NCBI GenBank assembly: GCA_964465015.1
Contig: CAYXHP010000091.1
Span: 1-64,000 of the forward strand
Source: Humimonas sp964465015
GTDB lineage: Bacteria; Gemmatimonadota; Gemmatimonadetes; Palauibacterales; Palauibacteraceae
Length of the DNA: 64,000 bases
Direction of reading: 5' to 3'
The translations under genes were made by a program, and so were the position numbers. The notes beneath the pieces were generated by a model. The model saw only the letters and a program-made list of their open reading frames with translations, was not told the origin of the DNA and searched no databases. Numbering within the stretch: position 1 is the stretch's first letter; every line of letters starts with the position of its first letter. Shown here piece after piece: positions 15,113 to 23,743 of the stretch.

Positions 15113-16351
15113 GTGGCGACCAGCGACCTGATCTACGATTGGAACACGGTGCCCGGGGCGTTCGACTACTCCGGGATCCACGTCGAGCTCGACGACGAGA
15201 CCCTGAGGGACGGGCTCCAGAACCCGTCCGTGGTCGATCCCCCGATCGAGCGCAAGATCGAGCTCCTCCACCTCATGGACGAGCTCGGCATCCAGGCGGC
15301 CGACATCGGCCTGCCGGGCGCCGGACCGCGGGCGCGCGAGGCGGCGCTCGCCCTGGCCCGGGAGATCGCCGATCAGGGCCTGTCCATCTCCGCCAACTGC
15401 GCCGCCCGGACCGTGCGCGTCGACATCGAGCCGATCGTGGAGATCGCGCAGGCCACCGGCCTCGAGATGGAGGTGGGCGCGTTCATCGGAAGCTCGCCGA
15501 TCCGGCGCTACGCGGAGGGCTGGGAGCCGGGCATGATGGTCCGCGCCACGCGCGACGCCGTGGGCTTCGCGGTGGAGGAGGGCCTGAAGGTCATGTACGT
15601 GACCGAGGACACGACGCGGTCCCGGCCGGAGACCCTGCGCGAGCTGTACACGACGGCGATCGAATGCGGGGCGACCCGTATATGCCTGGCCGACACCGTG
15701 GGCCACGCCACCCCGGACGGTGTCCGGGCTCTCCTGCGCTTCGCGCGCGAGGTCGTGGACGAGTCGGGCGAGGAGGTGAAGCTGGACTGGCACGGGCATC
15801 GGGACCGGGGCCTGGGTATGGCCAACGCGCTCGCGGCGATCGAGGAGGGGGCGGACCGCGTGCACGGCACGGCGCTCGGGATCGGCGAGCGGGTCGGCAA
15901 CGTGGAGATGGACCTCCTGCTCGTGAACCTGAAGCTCCTGGGCGTGCACGAGGGCGACCTCACGAGCCTGCCGGAGTACTGTCGCCTGGTGGCCGACATG
16001 TGCGGGATCGAGATCGCGCACAGCTACCCGGTGGTGGGCTCCGACGCTTTCCGCACGGGAACGGGCGTTCACGCCGCGGCCATCATCAAGGCCATCCGGA
16101 TGGACGATCCGTGGCTCGTGGACCGGGTGTACAGCGGCGTCCCGGCCTCGGAGTTCGGGCTCGAGCAGCGCATCGAGATCTCGCCGGTCTCGGGCCTGAG
16201 CAACGTCCGTTACTGGCTGGAGAGTCACGGACACGACCCGGAAGACGAGACACTGACCGCCGCCCTGTTCGAGCTCGCCAAGCGGAGCGATCACACTCTC
16301 ACCGAGACCGAGATCTTCACGGAAATCGGCCGCGTCAAGTCCGGCACGTAG
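15113..16351 (+). CDS. Alpha-isopropylmalate/homocitrate synthase family protein
   Basis: This 412-aa DRE-TIM metallolyase condenses acetyl-CoA with a 2-oxoacid. DETLRDGLQ near residue 26 holds the catalytic Arg/Asp pair. The metal histidines are in LDWHGHRDRGLGMAN (HGH rather than the HxH-N of LeuA), and GTALGIGERVGNVEMD gives the conserved GIGER-GN block. The C-terminus is short and lacks the LeuA leucine-regulatory domain. 2-Isopropylmalate, citramalate or homocitrate synthase activity are all possible. GTG 15113 follows GGAGGGCGA; an in-frame GTG at 15038 would overlap the previous gene. Confidence 0.8.
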   Translation: MATSDLIYDWNTVPGAFDYSGIHVELDDETLRDGLQNPSVVDPPIERKIELLHLMDELGIQAADIGLPGAGPRAREAALALAREIADQGLSISANCAARTVRVDIEPIVEIAQATGLEMEVGAFIGSSPIRRYAEGWEPGMMVRATRDAVGFAVEEGLKVMYVTEDTTRSRPETLRELYTTAIECGATRICLADTVGHATPDGVRALLRFAREVVDESGEEVKLDWHGHRDRGLGMANALAAIEEGADRVHGTALGIGERVGNVEMDLLLVNLKLLGVHEGDLTSLPEYCRLVADMCGIEIAHSYPVVGSDAFRTGTGVHAAAIIKAIRMDDPWLVDRVYSGVPASEFGLEQRIEISPVSGLSNVRYWLESHGHDPEDETLTAALFELAKRSDHTLTETEIFTEIGRVKSGT

Positions 16352-16356
16352 CGCTC

Positions 16357-16596
16357 TTGGCCGGATCGGCGGCACCGGACGGGGCGGACGGAGGCGGTCG
16401 CCGGTCGGCGACACCGGCCGGCTCCCGGACCCCGCTCCATGGACTCGTCCCGCTCCTCCTCGCCATGGGCGGGCTCCTGGTGGCTTTCTCCACCCCGGGC
16501 CTGGTGGTCACCGGCCACCCGAGCGCGGCCGTCCTCTCCCTGGCGGGAGGCGTGGCGGGGCTCGTCCTCGGCCTGATCGGCCTGGCTCCGCGGTGA
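16357..16596 (+). CDS. Possible small membrane protein
   Basis: This possible 79-aa protein (TTG start; an internal ATG at 16465 gives 43 aa) has two hydrophobic segments at the C-terminal half, VPLLLAMGGLLVAFST and AVLSLAGGVAGLVLGLIGLA. It fills the gap between the synthase and phosphodiesterase genes in the same direction. No homologue was recognised; it may not be a gene. Confidence 0.35.
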   Translation: MAGSAAPDGADGGGRRSATPAGSRTPLHGLVPLLLAMGGLLVAFSTPGLVVTGHPSAAVLSLAGGVAGLVLGLIGLAPR

Positions 16597-16603
16597 GGGG
16601 GGA

Positions 16604-17338
16604 TTGAGCCCGCCCCGGGTCGTGGCGCACCGCGGCGCCGCGGCGGAGGCTCCCGAGAACACGCTGGCGGCCTTCGACCTCGCCGTGCGCCTCGGGGCCG
16701 ACGAGATCGAGCTGGACGCCCGCCGGTCCGCCGATGGCCGCCTGGTCGTCATCCACGACGCGGAGCTGGACCGGACGACCGGGGGCCGGGGACCGGTGGC
16801 GAGCCACTCCGCTTCGGATCTCGAGGCGCTGGGCGTCCCGCTCCTGGAGCGCGTGTTCGAGCTCCACCGTGACGTCCCGATGACCGTCGATGTCAAGGAG
16901 CCGGAGGCGGCCGCGGACGTGGTGGACCTCATCGGTCGATTCGACCGGACCCCTTCGACCATCCTGTACGTGGAGGATGGCACGGGGCTCTCCGCGTTCC
17001 GGCGCTACGCCGGTCCGAGGGCGACGTCGACGTGGCAGGCCCTCCGCCTGGCGCTGTGCGGTTGGCTGCCCGGCGTGCCCGGGTCCCGGTTTCCCGAGGT
17101 GGTGCACACGCCGGTGCGGAGGTACGGCATCCCGGTGGTGCGGCCCGGCTTCGTGCGGGCGGTGCACCGGTCCGGACGCCGGGTACAGGTGTGGACCGTG
17201 GACGCGCCGGAGGAGATGCTACGTTTGGCGGATTGGGGTGTAGACGCGATCGTGACCGACGACGTGCGGACGGCCCGGGCGACGCTCGGAGCGTCCGTCC
17301 GCAGCGATGCGAGCTCGAGAGGAGGACCTGGCAGGTGA
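16604..17338 (+). CDS. Glycerophosphodiester phosphodiesterase
   Basis: This 244-aa GDPD-family TIM barrel hydrolyses glycerophosphodiesters to glycerol-3-phosphate and alcohols. The signature VAHRGAAAEAPENT (residues 6-19) gives the first catalytic His and Arg and the metal Glu; DEIELDARRSADG supplies the next metal ligands, and VIHDAELDRTT the second catalytic His. The C-terminus VWTVD...GVDAIVTDD is typical. No signal peptide, so cytoplasmic. TTG start at 16604; its stop overlaps the next ATG. Confidence 0.92.
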   Translation: MSPPRVVAHRGAAAEAPENTLAAFDLAVRLGADEIELDARRSADGRLVVIHDAELDRTTGGRGPVASHSASDLEALGVPLLERVFELHRDVPMTVDVKEPEAAADVVDLIGRFDRTPSTILYVEDGTGLSAFRRYAGPRATSTWQALRLALCGWLPGVPGSRFPEVVHTPVRRYGIPVVRPGFVRAVHRSGRRVQVWTVDAPEEMLRLADWGVDAIVTDDVRTARATLGASVRSDASSRGGPGR

Positions 17339-18042
17339 TGTCCGCATGCTGGAAGCCGGCCGCCGCGGCCGGGGCCCTGGTGATCGCCGTCCAGGCCGCG
17401 GGCGCGGCGCCGGCGCGCGCACAGGAGCCGAACCGGGTGGCCTCGCTGGTCGTGGGCGTTCCGGTCACGGTCCTTCCGCTGCAGTCGGCCCGGCCCACTC
17501 TGTCCGGGGCATGGCCGGGCGGAGCCGCGTCGCTGCAGGGGGTAGTGGAGTCGTTCGATGCCGAGGTCGATTTCGCGCTCTCGGAGAACCGCAACACCGC
17601 CGAGTGGAAGGGGCCGGGGAAGGTCGTCGCACAGACACGGCGCAACCCGCTCCTCAAGGTGGATCCGGAGCGCCTGGCGTACGAGGGCCTCGATGGGAAG
17701 GAGGACCAGAAGTTCAAGGAGCCGATCTATGAGCCGCTCCACGGCCAGCTCCGCTCGCTGTCGGCTCTCCTGGACACCCGTGTCGTGGCTCTGCCGCTGC
17801 GGCTCGTATACGCACCCGCCGATTCGGGGACGGGGGCGAGGGATCCCGCGACGACCGGCGGACCGGGAGCCGGCGGCGTCTCCGCCGGGCCGGGGCACGC
17901 TCAGGTGAGGGTGGCGGTCATCGACACGCGCTCGGGACAGGTCCTGTGGCGCGGGTGGATCGCCGGTCCCCCGGCCGCGCCCGACTCACCGGGGCTCATG
18001 GCCGGCCTGGCCGGCCGCCTGGTCGCGTGGCTCTCGCCATGA
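17338..18042 (+). CDS. Exported protein of unknown function
   Basis: This 234-aa protein has a clear signal peptide (hydrophobic residues 8-24, likely cleavage after ARAQ). The mature part has strand-like segments (SLVVGVPVTVLPL, AQVRVAVIDTRSGQVLW) separated by Gly/Pro-rich linkers. VIDTRSGQVLWRGWI near the C-terminus resembles the end of periplasmic beta-structured proteins. No family recognised. ATG overlaps the phosphodiesterase stop (TGATG), with AGGAGG upstream; the next gene overlaps its stop. Confidence 0.7.
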   Translation: MSACWKPAAAAGALVIAVQAAGAAPARAQEPNRVASLVVGVPVTVLPLQSARPTLSGAWPGGAASLQGVVESFDAEVDFALSENRNTAEWKGPGKVVAQTRRNPLLKVDPERLAYEGLDGKEDQKFKEPIYEPLHGQLRSLSALLDTRVVALPLRLVYAPADSGTGARDPATTGGPGAGGVSAGPGHAQVRVAVIDTRSGQVLWRGWIAGPPAAPDSPGLMAGLAGRLVAWLSP

Positions 18043-18569
18043 GGGCACGTCTCCCCCGCCGACGGCCGCGCCGGGTCCTCGGAGCCCTTGTCCTGGGCGC
18101 GCTCGTGCTCGCGAGCGGCGCTTGCTCGTCCGGGAAGGCCCTCAGGCTGCCCACCGAAAGCCGGCTGAGAGGCTTCTACGGCAAGACGGCCGAGGTCCAC
18201 CTGAACGGCAACGTGGTCACCGTCCAGGCGCGTCAGTCCTCCGGTGAGCTGCACCGCGGAGGGACCCTGTGGGCCAAGGTGGGGCCCTACATCTACCTGT
18301 TCTCTCCCCAGACACAGAAGCTGTTCGACAGCTACGACGGGGTGGCGGCCGTCCGCGTGACCACGGTGGATTCCTCGGACAGGCTGGTCGCCCGGGCCAC
18401 GTTGGCGCGGGACGAGCTCTCGAGTCTCACCTGGCCCGATGCCATACGGAGGGTGGCCCATGCCCGGACCGAGGGCACGCAGAAGCCGGGCTACCTGGAC
18501 CAGCTGGTGCAATTCGGCGAGGACCACACCAGGTTCGAGTACAGCCCGCGCTACGTGAAGTCGTCGTGA
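18039..18569 (+). CDS. Putative lipoprotein of unknown function
   Basis: This 176-aa protein has an Arg-rich n-region, a hydrophobic core (VLGALVLGALVLASGAC) and a lipobox-like end with Cys near 29. The mature domain is small and beta-rich (TAEVHLNGNVVTVQAR, GPYIYLFSPQTQKLF). Function unknown. The ATG overlaps the stop of the exported-protein gene by 4 nt, so the two envelope proteins are probably made together. Confidence 0.7.
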   Translation: MRARLPRRRPRRVLGALVLGALVLASGACSSGKALRLPTESRLRGFYGKTAEVHLNGNVVTVQARQSSGELHRGGTLWAKVGPYIYLFSPQTQKLFDSYDGVAAVRVTTVDSSDRLVARATLARDELSSLTWPDAIRRVAHARTEGTQKPGYLDQLVQFGEDHTRFEYSPRYVKSS

Positions 18570-18606
18570 AGCGGCACCGACCGCGATTCCGACGGGGTGG
18601 AGCGAG

Positions 18607-19641
18607 ATGACGCACACCGTGACCCTGATCCCTGGAGACGGGATCGGACCGGCGATCACGGAAGCGGGGGTCGCGGTCCTCGAGGCCGCCGGCGCGCCGA
18701 TCGAGTGGGACCGCCAGATCGCCGGCCTGACCGCGATGCACGACGACGACGACCCCCTGCCCGAGGCCACCCTGGCCTCCATCGAGCGGAACCGGGTGGC
18801 GCTCAAGGGGCCCCTCACCACTCCGCTCGGCTCCGGCTTTCGATCGATCAACGTCGCCCTTCGCAAGCACTTCGACCTGTACGCGAACATCCGGCCGGTG
18901 CGCTCGCTGCGTCCGGGGGGACGCTACGACGACATCGACCTCGTCATCGTCCGGGAGAACACCGAGGGGCTGTACGTCGGCATCGAGCACTTCATCGGGA
19001 TGGAGGACGACCCCAAGGCCGTGGCGGAATCGGTCATGCTCATCACCCGCTTCGGCTCGGAGCGCATCGTGCGCTTCGCCTTCGAGTACGCCCTGGCCCA
19101 CGGTCGCCGGAAGGTCACTCTCGTCCACAAGGCCAACATCCTCAAGTGCACCCAGGGCCTGTTCCTGGAGGTGGGACGCGAAGTCGCGAAGGCCTACGAG
19201 GGCCGGGTGGCCTTCGACGAGAAGATCGTGGACAACACGGCCATGCAGCTCGTCCTCGACCCGTACCAGTTCGATGTCATCGTGACCGAGAACATGTTCG
19301 GGGACATTCTCTCCGACGAGGCCGCCGGGCTGGTGGGAGGACTGGGCTTCGCGCCGGGTGCCAACATCGGACACGATGTCGCCCTGTTCGAGCCCGTGCA
19401 CGGGTCGGCTCCGGACATCGCGGGGAAGGGGATCGCCAACCCCTCGTCACTCATCCTGGCCGCCTGTCTCATGCTGGACCACCTGGGGGAGCCCGAGATC
19501 GCCTCCCGGATCCGCGCAGCGCTGTCCGAGGTGCTGCGGGGCGACGAGGCGCTGACGCCGGACCTGGGCGGGAGCGGAACCACCGGGTCCTTCGCCCGGG
19601 CGGTGATCGACCGGTTGGAGCATGACGTCGCCGCCGTCTGA
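18607..19641 (+). CDS. Isocitrate/isopropylmalate dehydrogenase family protein (probably NAD-dependent isocitrate dehydrogenase)
   Basis: This 344-aa metal-dependent beta-decarboxylating dehydrogenase oxidises a 2R,3S-hydroxy-dicarboxylate with NAD. RSINVALRKHFDLYANIRPV is the substrate-loop region of NAD-type isocitrate or homoisocitrate enzymes; ENTEGLYVGIEH, the metal Asp residues in ENMFGDILSDEAAGL, and the NAD motif HGSAPDIAGKGIANP follow. Isopropylmalate dehydrogenase is less likely because of the LRKHFDLYAN segment. Paired loosely with the LeuA-family synthase 2 kb upstream. Confidence 0.88.
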   Translation: MTHTVTLIPGDGIGPAITEAGVAVLEAAGAPIEWDRQIAGLTAMHDDDDPLPEATLASIERNRVALKGPLTTPLGSGFRSINVALRKHFDLYANIRPVRSLRPGGRYDDIDLVIVRENTEGLYVGIEHFIGMEDDPKAVAESVMLITRFGSERIVRFAFEYALAHGRRKVTLVHKANILKCTQGLFLEVGREVAKAYEGRVAFDEKIVDNTAMQLVLDPYQFDVIVTENMFGDILSDEAAGLVGGLGFAPGANIGHDVALFEPVHGSAPDIAGKGIANPSSLILAACLMLDHLGEPEIASRIRAALSEVLRGDEALTPDLGGSGTTGSFARAVIDRLEHDVAAV

Positions 19642-20050
19642 AGCGGGAGCTGCGGCGGGGGGCGGGCACCCGGGAGGCCGGGACCCGGAGACCCCGTCCG
19701 GCGCCACGGGCGGCGAGGCGGCGGACCGGGGCCCGGAGGTCGACGCCCGGGTGGCCTGCCTCTCCTGCCAGCAGCTCTACCCCCACAGCGACCTGGATCG
19801 GCAGCTGTGGTGCCCCACCTGCCGCGAGGACCTGTCTCGACGGGTCCGGTGGGGCCGGCACGGCGCCGCCCTCCTCGTCACGATCCCCTTCGCGATCTGG
19901 ATCCTGGTGGAGGGGCGCTTCGGCGTCCTGCCGCTCTGGGCCTGGCTCGTACCGCTGGGAGGCGCCTACTATCTGGGCTACCGCATCGGCCGGGAGATCA
20001 TGAAGGGGTTCGTGCGCCTGCGCCGGGGGCCCGGCTCCGATCCGGACTGA
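19622..20050 (+). CDS. Zinc-ribbon membrane protein
   Basis: This 142-aa protein has a 45-residue Gly/Ala-rich N-terminus, then a zinc ribbon (C-x2-C in CLSCQQLYP and C-x2-C in WCPTCREDL), followed by two membrane segments (ALLVTIPFAIWILV and LWAWLVPLGGAYYLGY) and a basic C-terminus. Function unknown. ATG overlaps the dehydrogenase stop by 20 nt. Confidence 0.65.
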   Translation: MTSPPSEAGAAAGGGHPGGRDPETPSGATGGEAADRGPEVDARVACLSCQQLYPHSDLDRQLWCPTCREDLSRRVRWGRHGAALLVTIPFAIWILVEGRFGVLPLWAWLVPLGGAYYLGYRIGREIMKGFVRLRRGPGSDPD

Positions 20051-20055
20051 GGCTC

Positions 20056-20090
20056 GCCGGGGCCGCGGCGGACGCCGCCGCGGCCCCGGC
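20056..20090 (+). terminator. Long GC-rich hairpin, probable terminator
   Basis: A perfect 16-bp stem (20056-20071 with 20075-20090) around a 3-nt ACG loop starts 5 nt after the zinc-ribbon gene stop. The 3' flank GTCCTTCCTT is only moderately T-rich, so it is a weak intrinsic terminator or an RNA-stabilising hairpin. Confidence 0.5.
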
Positions 20091-20141
20091 GTCCTTCCTT
20101 CACCGCCGCGAACAGACCCTCGAGGGGAGATCGACAGCGCG

Positions 20142-21323
20142 ATGAGCTTCCAGGGCGTGGACTACTACGACACCGACGGCATGCTGGAGACCGACGAGCG
20201 CGCCGTACGGGACATGGTGCGCGGCTGGGTGGAGGAGCGGGTGATGCCGACCATCCAGCGGCACTACGTCGAGAAGACTTTCCCCACCGAGCTCATCCCG
20301 CAGATGGCCGAGCTCGGCTTCCTGGGCGCCAACCTCCCCGAGGAGTACGGTTGCGCGGGCCTCAACAACGTCGCCTACGGCATCATCATGCAGGAGCTGG
20401 AGCGAGGCGACTCGGGGCTGCGCTCCTTCGCGTCCGTGCAGGGGGCGCTGGTGATGTACCCGATTCACGAGTTCGGGAGCGAGGAGCAGAGGAAGCGCTG
20501 GCTGCCCGCCCTCGCTTCGGGCGAGATGATCGGCTGCTTCGGGCTCACCGAACCGGACTTCGGCTCCAACCCGGGGGGCATGCTCACGCGGGCCGTGAGG
20601 GACGGGAACGAGTGGGTCCTGAACGGCGCGAAGATGTGGATCACGAACGGCTCCATGGCGGACGTGGCCGTGGTGTGGGCCAAGACCGGGGAGCTGGACG
20701 ACGTGTCCTCGATCCGCGGCTTCATCGTCGAGACCGAGCGCGAGGGCTTCTCCGCCCGCGACCAGAAGGGCAAGCTCTCGCTCCTGGCCTCGGATACGAG
20801 CGAGCTCGTACTCCAGGACGTCCGGATCCCGGCCGAGAACCTCCTCCCCGGGAGCGGTGGCCTCAAGAGCCCGCTCATGTGCCTCACCCAGGCCAGGTAC
20901 GGCATCGCGTGGGGAGCGGTCGGGGCGGCCATGGCCTGCTACGACGAGGCGGTGAGCTACGCGAAGAACCGGGTGCAGTTCAACGATGAGCCGATCGGCG
21001 CCACGCAGATCCAGCAGATCCGCCTGGCCGAGATGCTGACCGAGATCACCAAGGCCCAGCTCCTCGTGCTGCGGCTCGGCCGGCTGAAGGACGCCGGCAC
21101 GATGCGGCCGCAGCAGGTCTCCATGGCCAAGCGCAACAACGTGAACATGGCGTGCGAGTGCGCCCGCGAGGCGCGGCGACTCCTCGGGGCCAACGGGATC
21201 CTGGTCGAGTACCAGTCCATGCGGCACATGGCCAACCTGGAGTCCGTGTACACCTACGAGGGGACCCACGACGTGCACGGCCTCATCCTCGGACAGGACA
21301 TCACGGGCTTCTCGGCCTTCTAG
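20142..21323 (+). CDS. gcdH: Glutaryl-CoA dehydrogenase (acyl-CoA dehydrogenase family)
   Basis: This 393-aa flavoenzyme follows the human GCDH pattern closely: YPIHEFGSEEQRKRWLPALA, GCFGLTEPDFGSNP, WITNGSMADVAVVWAK, ARYGIAWG, and the catalytic Glu in VYTYEGTHDVHGLILG near residue 374. It would oxidatively decarboxylate glutaryl-CoA to crotonyl-CoA in lysine/tryptophan catabolism, passing electrons to ETF. GAGGGGAGA precedes the ATG. No other lysine-degradation gene is adjacent. Confidence 0.9.
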   Translation: MSFQGVDYYDTDGMLETDERAVRDMVRGWVEERVMPTIQRHYVEKTFPTELIPQMAELGFLGANLPEEYGCAGLNNVAYGIIMQELERGDSGLRSFASVQGALVMYPIHEFGSEEQRKRWLPALASGEMIGCFGLTEPDFGSNPGGMLTRAVRDGNEWVLNGAKMWITNGSMADVAVVWAKTGELDDVSSIRGFIVETEREGFSARDQKGKLSLLASDTSELVLQDVRIPAENLLPGSGGLKSPLMCLTQARYGIAWGAVGAAMACYDEAVSYAKNRVQFNDEPIGATQIQQIRLAEMLTEITKAQLLVLRLGRLKDAGTMRPQQVSMAKRNNVNMACECAREARRLLGANGILVEYQSMRHMANLESVYTYEGTHDVHGLILGQDITGFSAF

Positions 21324-21334
21324 GGACCGCCGCC

Positions 21335-21517
21335 ATGCGGGCCTCCGCCTGGGAGTGTCGGCACCGCTCGCTCCTGATCGGGGCCATCTTCGTGTCGGCC
21401 TCGGCCTTCTCCGGACGGGGCCACTCCTCGGTGGCGAGCTGGCTCGCCGTGGGCCTCGCCTTCCGCCTGTTCGTGTCGCGACGTTCGGCCTGCCGCGGCG
21501 GAGCCGGCCCGGCGTGA
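21335..21517 (+). CDS. Possible small membrane-associated protein
   Basis: This possible 60-aa product has one hydrophobic stretch (LLIGAIFVSASAF) and a second (SWLAVGLAFRLFV), in the 258-bp gap between gcdH and the reductase gene. No Shine-Dalgarno better than GGGACC is seen. It may be spurious. Confidence 0.25.
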   Translation: MRASAWECRHRSLLIGAIFVSASAFSGRGHSSVASWLAVGLAFRLFVSRRSACRGGAGPA

Positions 21518-21581
21518 CAGCCGAACCGAGACCGACCGTCGGGTCCGCCTCCCGGCGGAGGCGGCCGCCGAGGGCGGGCGC

Positions 21582-22724
21582 ATGAGCGTCCACCGGGTCG
21601 TGGTCGTGGGCGCCACCGGCTACACCGGCTCCCTGGTGGCCCGGGAGCTGGCACGGGGCGGCGCGCCCTTCGTGCTCGCCGGTCGCGACCCCGGGAAGCT
21701 GGAGCGCCTGGCCGCATCGCTGCTCGCGCCGGACGGCTCGGAGAGCGCCGCGCCGAAGGCTGCCACCGCCGTCATGGACGTGAGCCGGCCGGAGACGGTG
21801 AAGAGCCTCCTGCGGCCGGGGGACGTGGTGGTGAGCTGCGCCGGACCGTTCGCGGAGCTGGGTGAGCCGGTCGTGCGGGCCTGCATCGAGAGCGGGGCCC
21901 ACTACCTGGACACGACCGGCGAGCAACAGTTCATGAAGCGGGTGGTGGACCGCTGGGACGAAGCGGCGCGCCGGGCGGGCGTCACGGTCGTGAACGCGAT
22001 GGCGTTCGAGTACGCCTTGGGCGACGCGGCGGCGGCGCTGGCTGCCGACGGGCTCGGGAGGCCCCTGCGCCTGGTCGAGCTGGTGTACGCGTGGCGGGGT
22101 GGGGCCGCCGCCACTTCGCGGGGCACCCGGGCCAGCATCCTCCGGATCATGGCCGCGCCCGGCCTGGCCTATCGTGAGGGAGCCTGGGTCCCCGAGCGCG
22201 CCGCCCGTCGGCGCACGGTGCTCGAGCTTCCCGGTGGCCGGCGCCGGAACGCCATCACCCTGCCCACCGGCGAGATCGTCACCGTTCCGCGCCACACCGG
22301 GGTGCGGGAGGTGCGCGGCTGGGCCGTGACGAGCGGCGCGATGGCGCGTGCGGCGGCGCTCCTCTCTCCCCTGCTGCCGTTCCTGGTCCGCGGGCTGCTG
22401 CCGCTCCTGGACCGCTGGGCCCGGCGGGGGACGGCGGGGCCCACGGAGGCCGAGCGGGGGAGCGGCGAGTTCGAAATCGTGGCCCGGGCGACGGGCGCGC
22501 GCGGCGGGCTGCGAGCAGTGACGGTTCGAGGCCGGGACCCCTACGGGCTCACCGCGGCGATCATCGTCGCGGGGGCACGGCGGCTGGCGGGACGGAGCGG
22601 CGCGGGAGGGGCGGCCGGTGGCTCACCGCCTCCGGCCGGGGTCCAGCCGCCCGTGCGGCTCCTGCCGCCGGCCGAGCTGCGGGAGGTCCTGGACGGCCGC
22701 GGCCTGCGCTGGGACACCTTGTAG
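21582..22724 (+). CDS. Saccharopine dehydrogenase-like / trans-acting enoyl reductase-like oxidoreductase
   Basis: This 380-aa protein begins with a Rossmann nucleotide-binding motif VVVGATGYTGSLVA (residues 7-20), then VVVSCAGPFAELG and GAHYLDTTGEQ, the hallmark of the saccharopine-dehydrogenase NADP-binding family that also contains enoyl reductases of lipid synthesis. The C-terminal half is not typical of lysine saccharopine dehydrogenases. Substrate unknown. Its stop lies 35 nt before the tRNA gene. Confidence 0.82.
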   Translation: MSVHRVVVVGATGYTGSLVARELARGGAPFVLAGRDPGKLERLAASLLAPDGSESAAPKAATAVMDVSRPETVKSLLRPGDVVVSCAGPFAELGEPVVRACIESGAHYLDTTGEQQFMKRVVDRWDEAARRAGVTVVNAMAFEYALGDAAAALAADGLGRPLRLVELVYAWRGGAAATSRGTRASILRIMAAPGLAYREGAWVPERAARRRTVLELPGGRRRNAITLPTGEIVTVPRHTGVREVRGWAVTSGAMARAAALLSPLLPFLVRGLLPLLDRWARRGTAGPTEAERGSGEFEIVARATGARGGLRAVTVRGRDPYGLTAAIIVAGARRLAGRSGAGGAAGGSPPPAGVQPPVRLLPPAELREVLDGRGLRWDTL

Positions 22725-22759
22725 AGCCCCGGCCGTCCCCCTAGGATACCCGACCTCTC

Positions 22760-22833
22760 GCGCCCGTAGCTCAACTGGACAGAGCGCCGGACTTCGGATC
22801 CGGAGGCTGTGGGTTCGACTCCTACCGGGCGCG
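22760..22833 (+). tRNA. tRNA-Arg (anticodon TCG)
   Basis: The cloverleaf can be drawn in full: acceptor GCGCCCG (22760-22766) with CGGGCGC (22826-22832) and discriminator G; D arm from TAGCTCAACTGGACAGAGC; anticodon stem CCGGA/TCCGG with loop CTTCGGA, so anticodon TCG (reads CGA/CGG); T loop GGGTTCGACTCC. No CCA is encoded. Its 3' half is copied at 23900 and 25127, making this gene the apparent attachment site of a small mobile array. Confidence 0.96.
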
Positions 22834-22835
22834 TT
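22792..22835 (+). other. Presumed attachment site within tRNA-Arg
   Basis: This is the tRNA segment from the anticodon loop to just past the discriminator. It differs from the copy at 23900-23943 at two positions and from 25127-25168 at two positions, by eye. Confidence 0.65.
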
Positions 22836-23096
22836 CGGTGCGACACGAGCATGGGTTCAGGTCGGTTGTCTCGCGCCGGCTTGGAACTGAGCCCGGCGGC
22901 GTAGGCTTCACCGCGGAAGACTCCTTCACGTCGGACCCAGGCCCCAAGGAGTATCGGCGAGATCTGGACGCTGTGGCCTAACCGACGCGGTGGTGAAGTG
23001 GCCTGGCTAGCCGAACTCGCCTCCCTTGCTGGACCCGCCCGGGAGGCTCATGGTGGCGTCGGCCCCACGTCTCACCACCCTCTCCTTGGAGAAGCC

Positions 23097-23657
23097 ATGA
23101 CACCCAGGGCTCTCGGCATCGCCGTCCCCGTAGCGCTAGTGCTCGCCGCTTCTACAGCCACCGCGCAGCAGCCCGCTGCACGGGAGCGAGCCCAGACCCG
23201 ACCGCCGAGCGCCCAGGAATGCCAGGTCTGGCACCAGGAGGAAGCCTACTGGAGGTACGTTGAGGCCAATGACCTCGACGCGTACCGGGCGCAGTGGCAC
23301 GAGGAATTCGTGGGCTGGCCCGGAGCCACGCCGGTCGGCAAGGCGCACATCGCCGACTGGATCGCCCGGCTCCACGCCGATTCGACCAGGCGGTGGAGCT
23401 ACGAGCTCCGTCCCATGTCGGTCCGCTCCTACGGGGACGGCGTGGTCGCCACGCTGTACGCCGTGGGGTGGTACTTCACCGACGTGACGTCGGGAAAGAA
23501 GACGCTGGGCCGCCGGACCAAGATCACCCACACCTGGAAGAGGTTCGGGGACCGCTGGCTCATCATCACGGGAATGGCCGCCCCAATCAAGGCGCCGCCG
23601 CGGGGGCCGGAGGGGATGGCTCCCTTCGGGGGCTGCCCCGCCACTGGGGGCTCCTGA
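23097..23657 (+). CDS. Exported SnoaL/NTF2-like protein (cassette 1 cargo)
   Basis: This 186-aa protein has a signal peptide (TPRALGIAVPVALVLAASTATAQ, cleavage probably after TAQ). The mature domain starts with a helix (EEAYWRYVEANDLDAYRAQWH) and later has WSYELRPMSVRSYGDGVVATLYAVGW and ITHTWKRFGDRWLIITGMA, the pattern of a SnoaL/DUF4440-like NTF2 cone fold used for small-ligand binding or as an enzyme. ATG 23097 has GGAGAAGCC upstream; a longer frame from 22998 would lack the signal. It is the only gene between the tRNA and the first 198-bp repeat. Confidence 0.78.
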   Translation: MTPRALGIAVPVALVLAASTATAQQPAARERAQTRPPSAQECQVWHQEEAYWRYVEANDLDAYRAQWHEEFVGWPGATPVGKAHIADWIARLHADSTRRWSYELRPMSVRSYGDGVVATLYAVGWYFTDVTSGKKTLGRRTKITHTWKRFGDRWLIITGMAAPIKAPPRGPEGMAPFGGCPATGGS

Positions 23658-23743
23658 GCCCGTGCGCGCGACCGCAGGCTCCCTCCGCCACGGCCCCGGC
23701 GAGCTCGTCCTCGTCGTGGCGGGAGTCAGGGGTGAGGCCACCG

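Noticed and set aside
20100..22295. 731-codon minus-strand frame opposite gcdH and the reductase gene
   Set aside because: It is an antisense shadow; the plus strand shows clear catalytic motifs.
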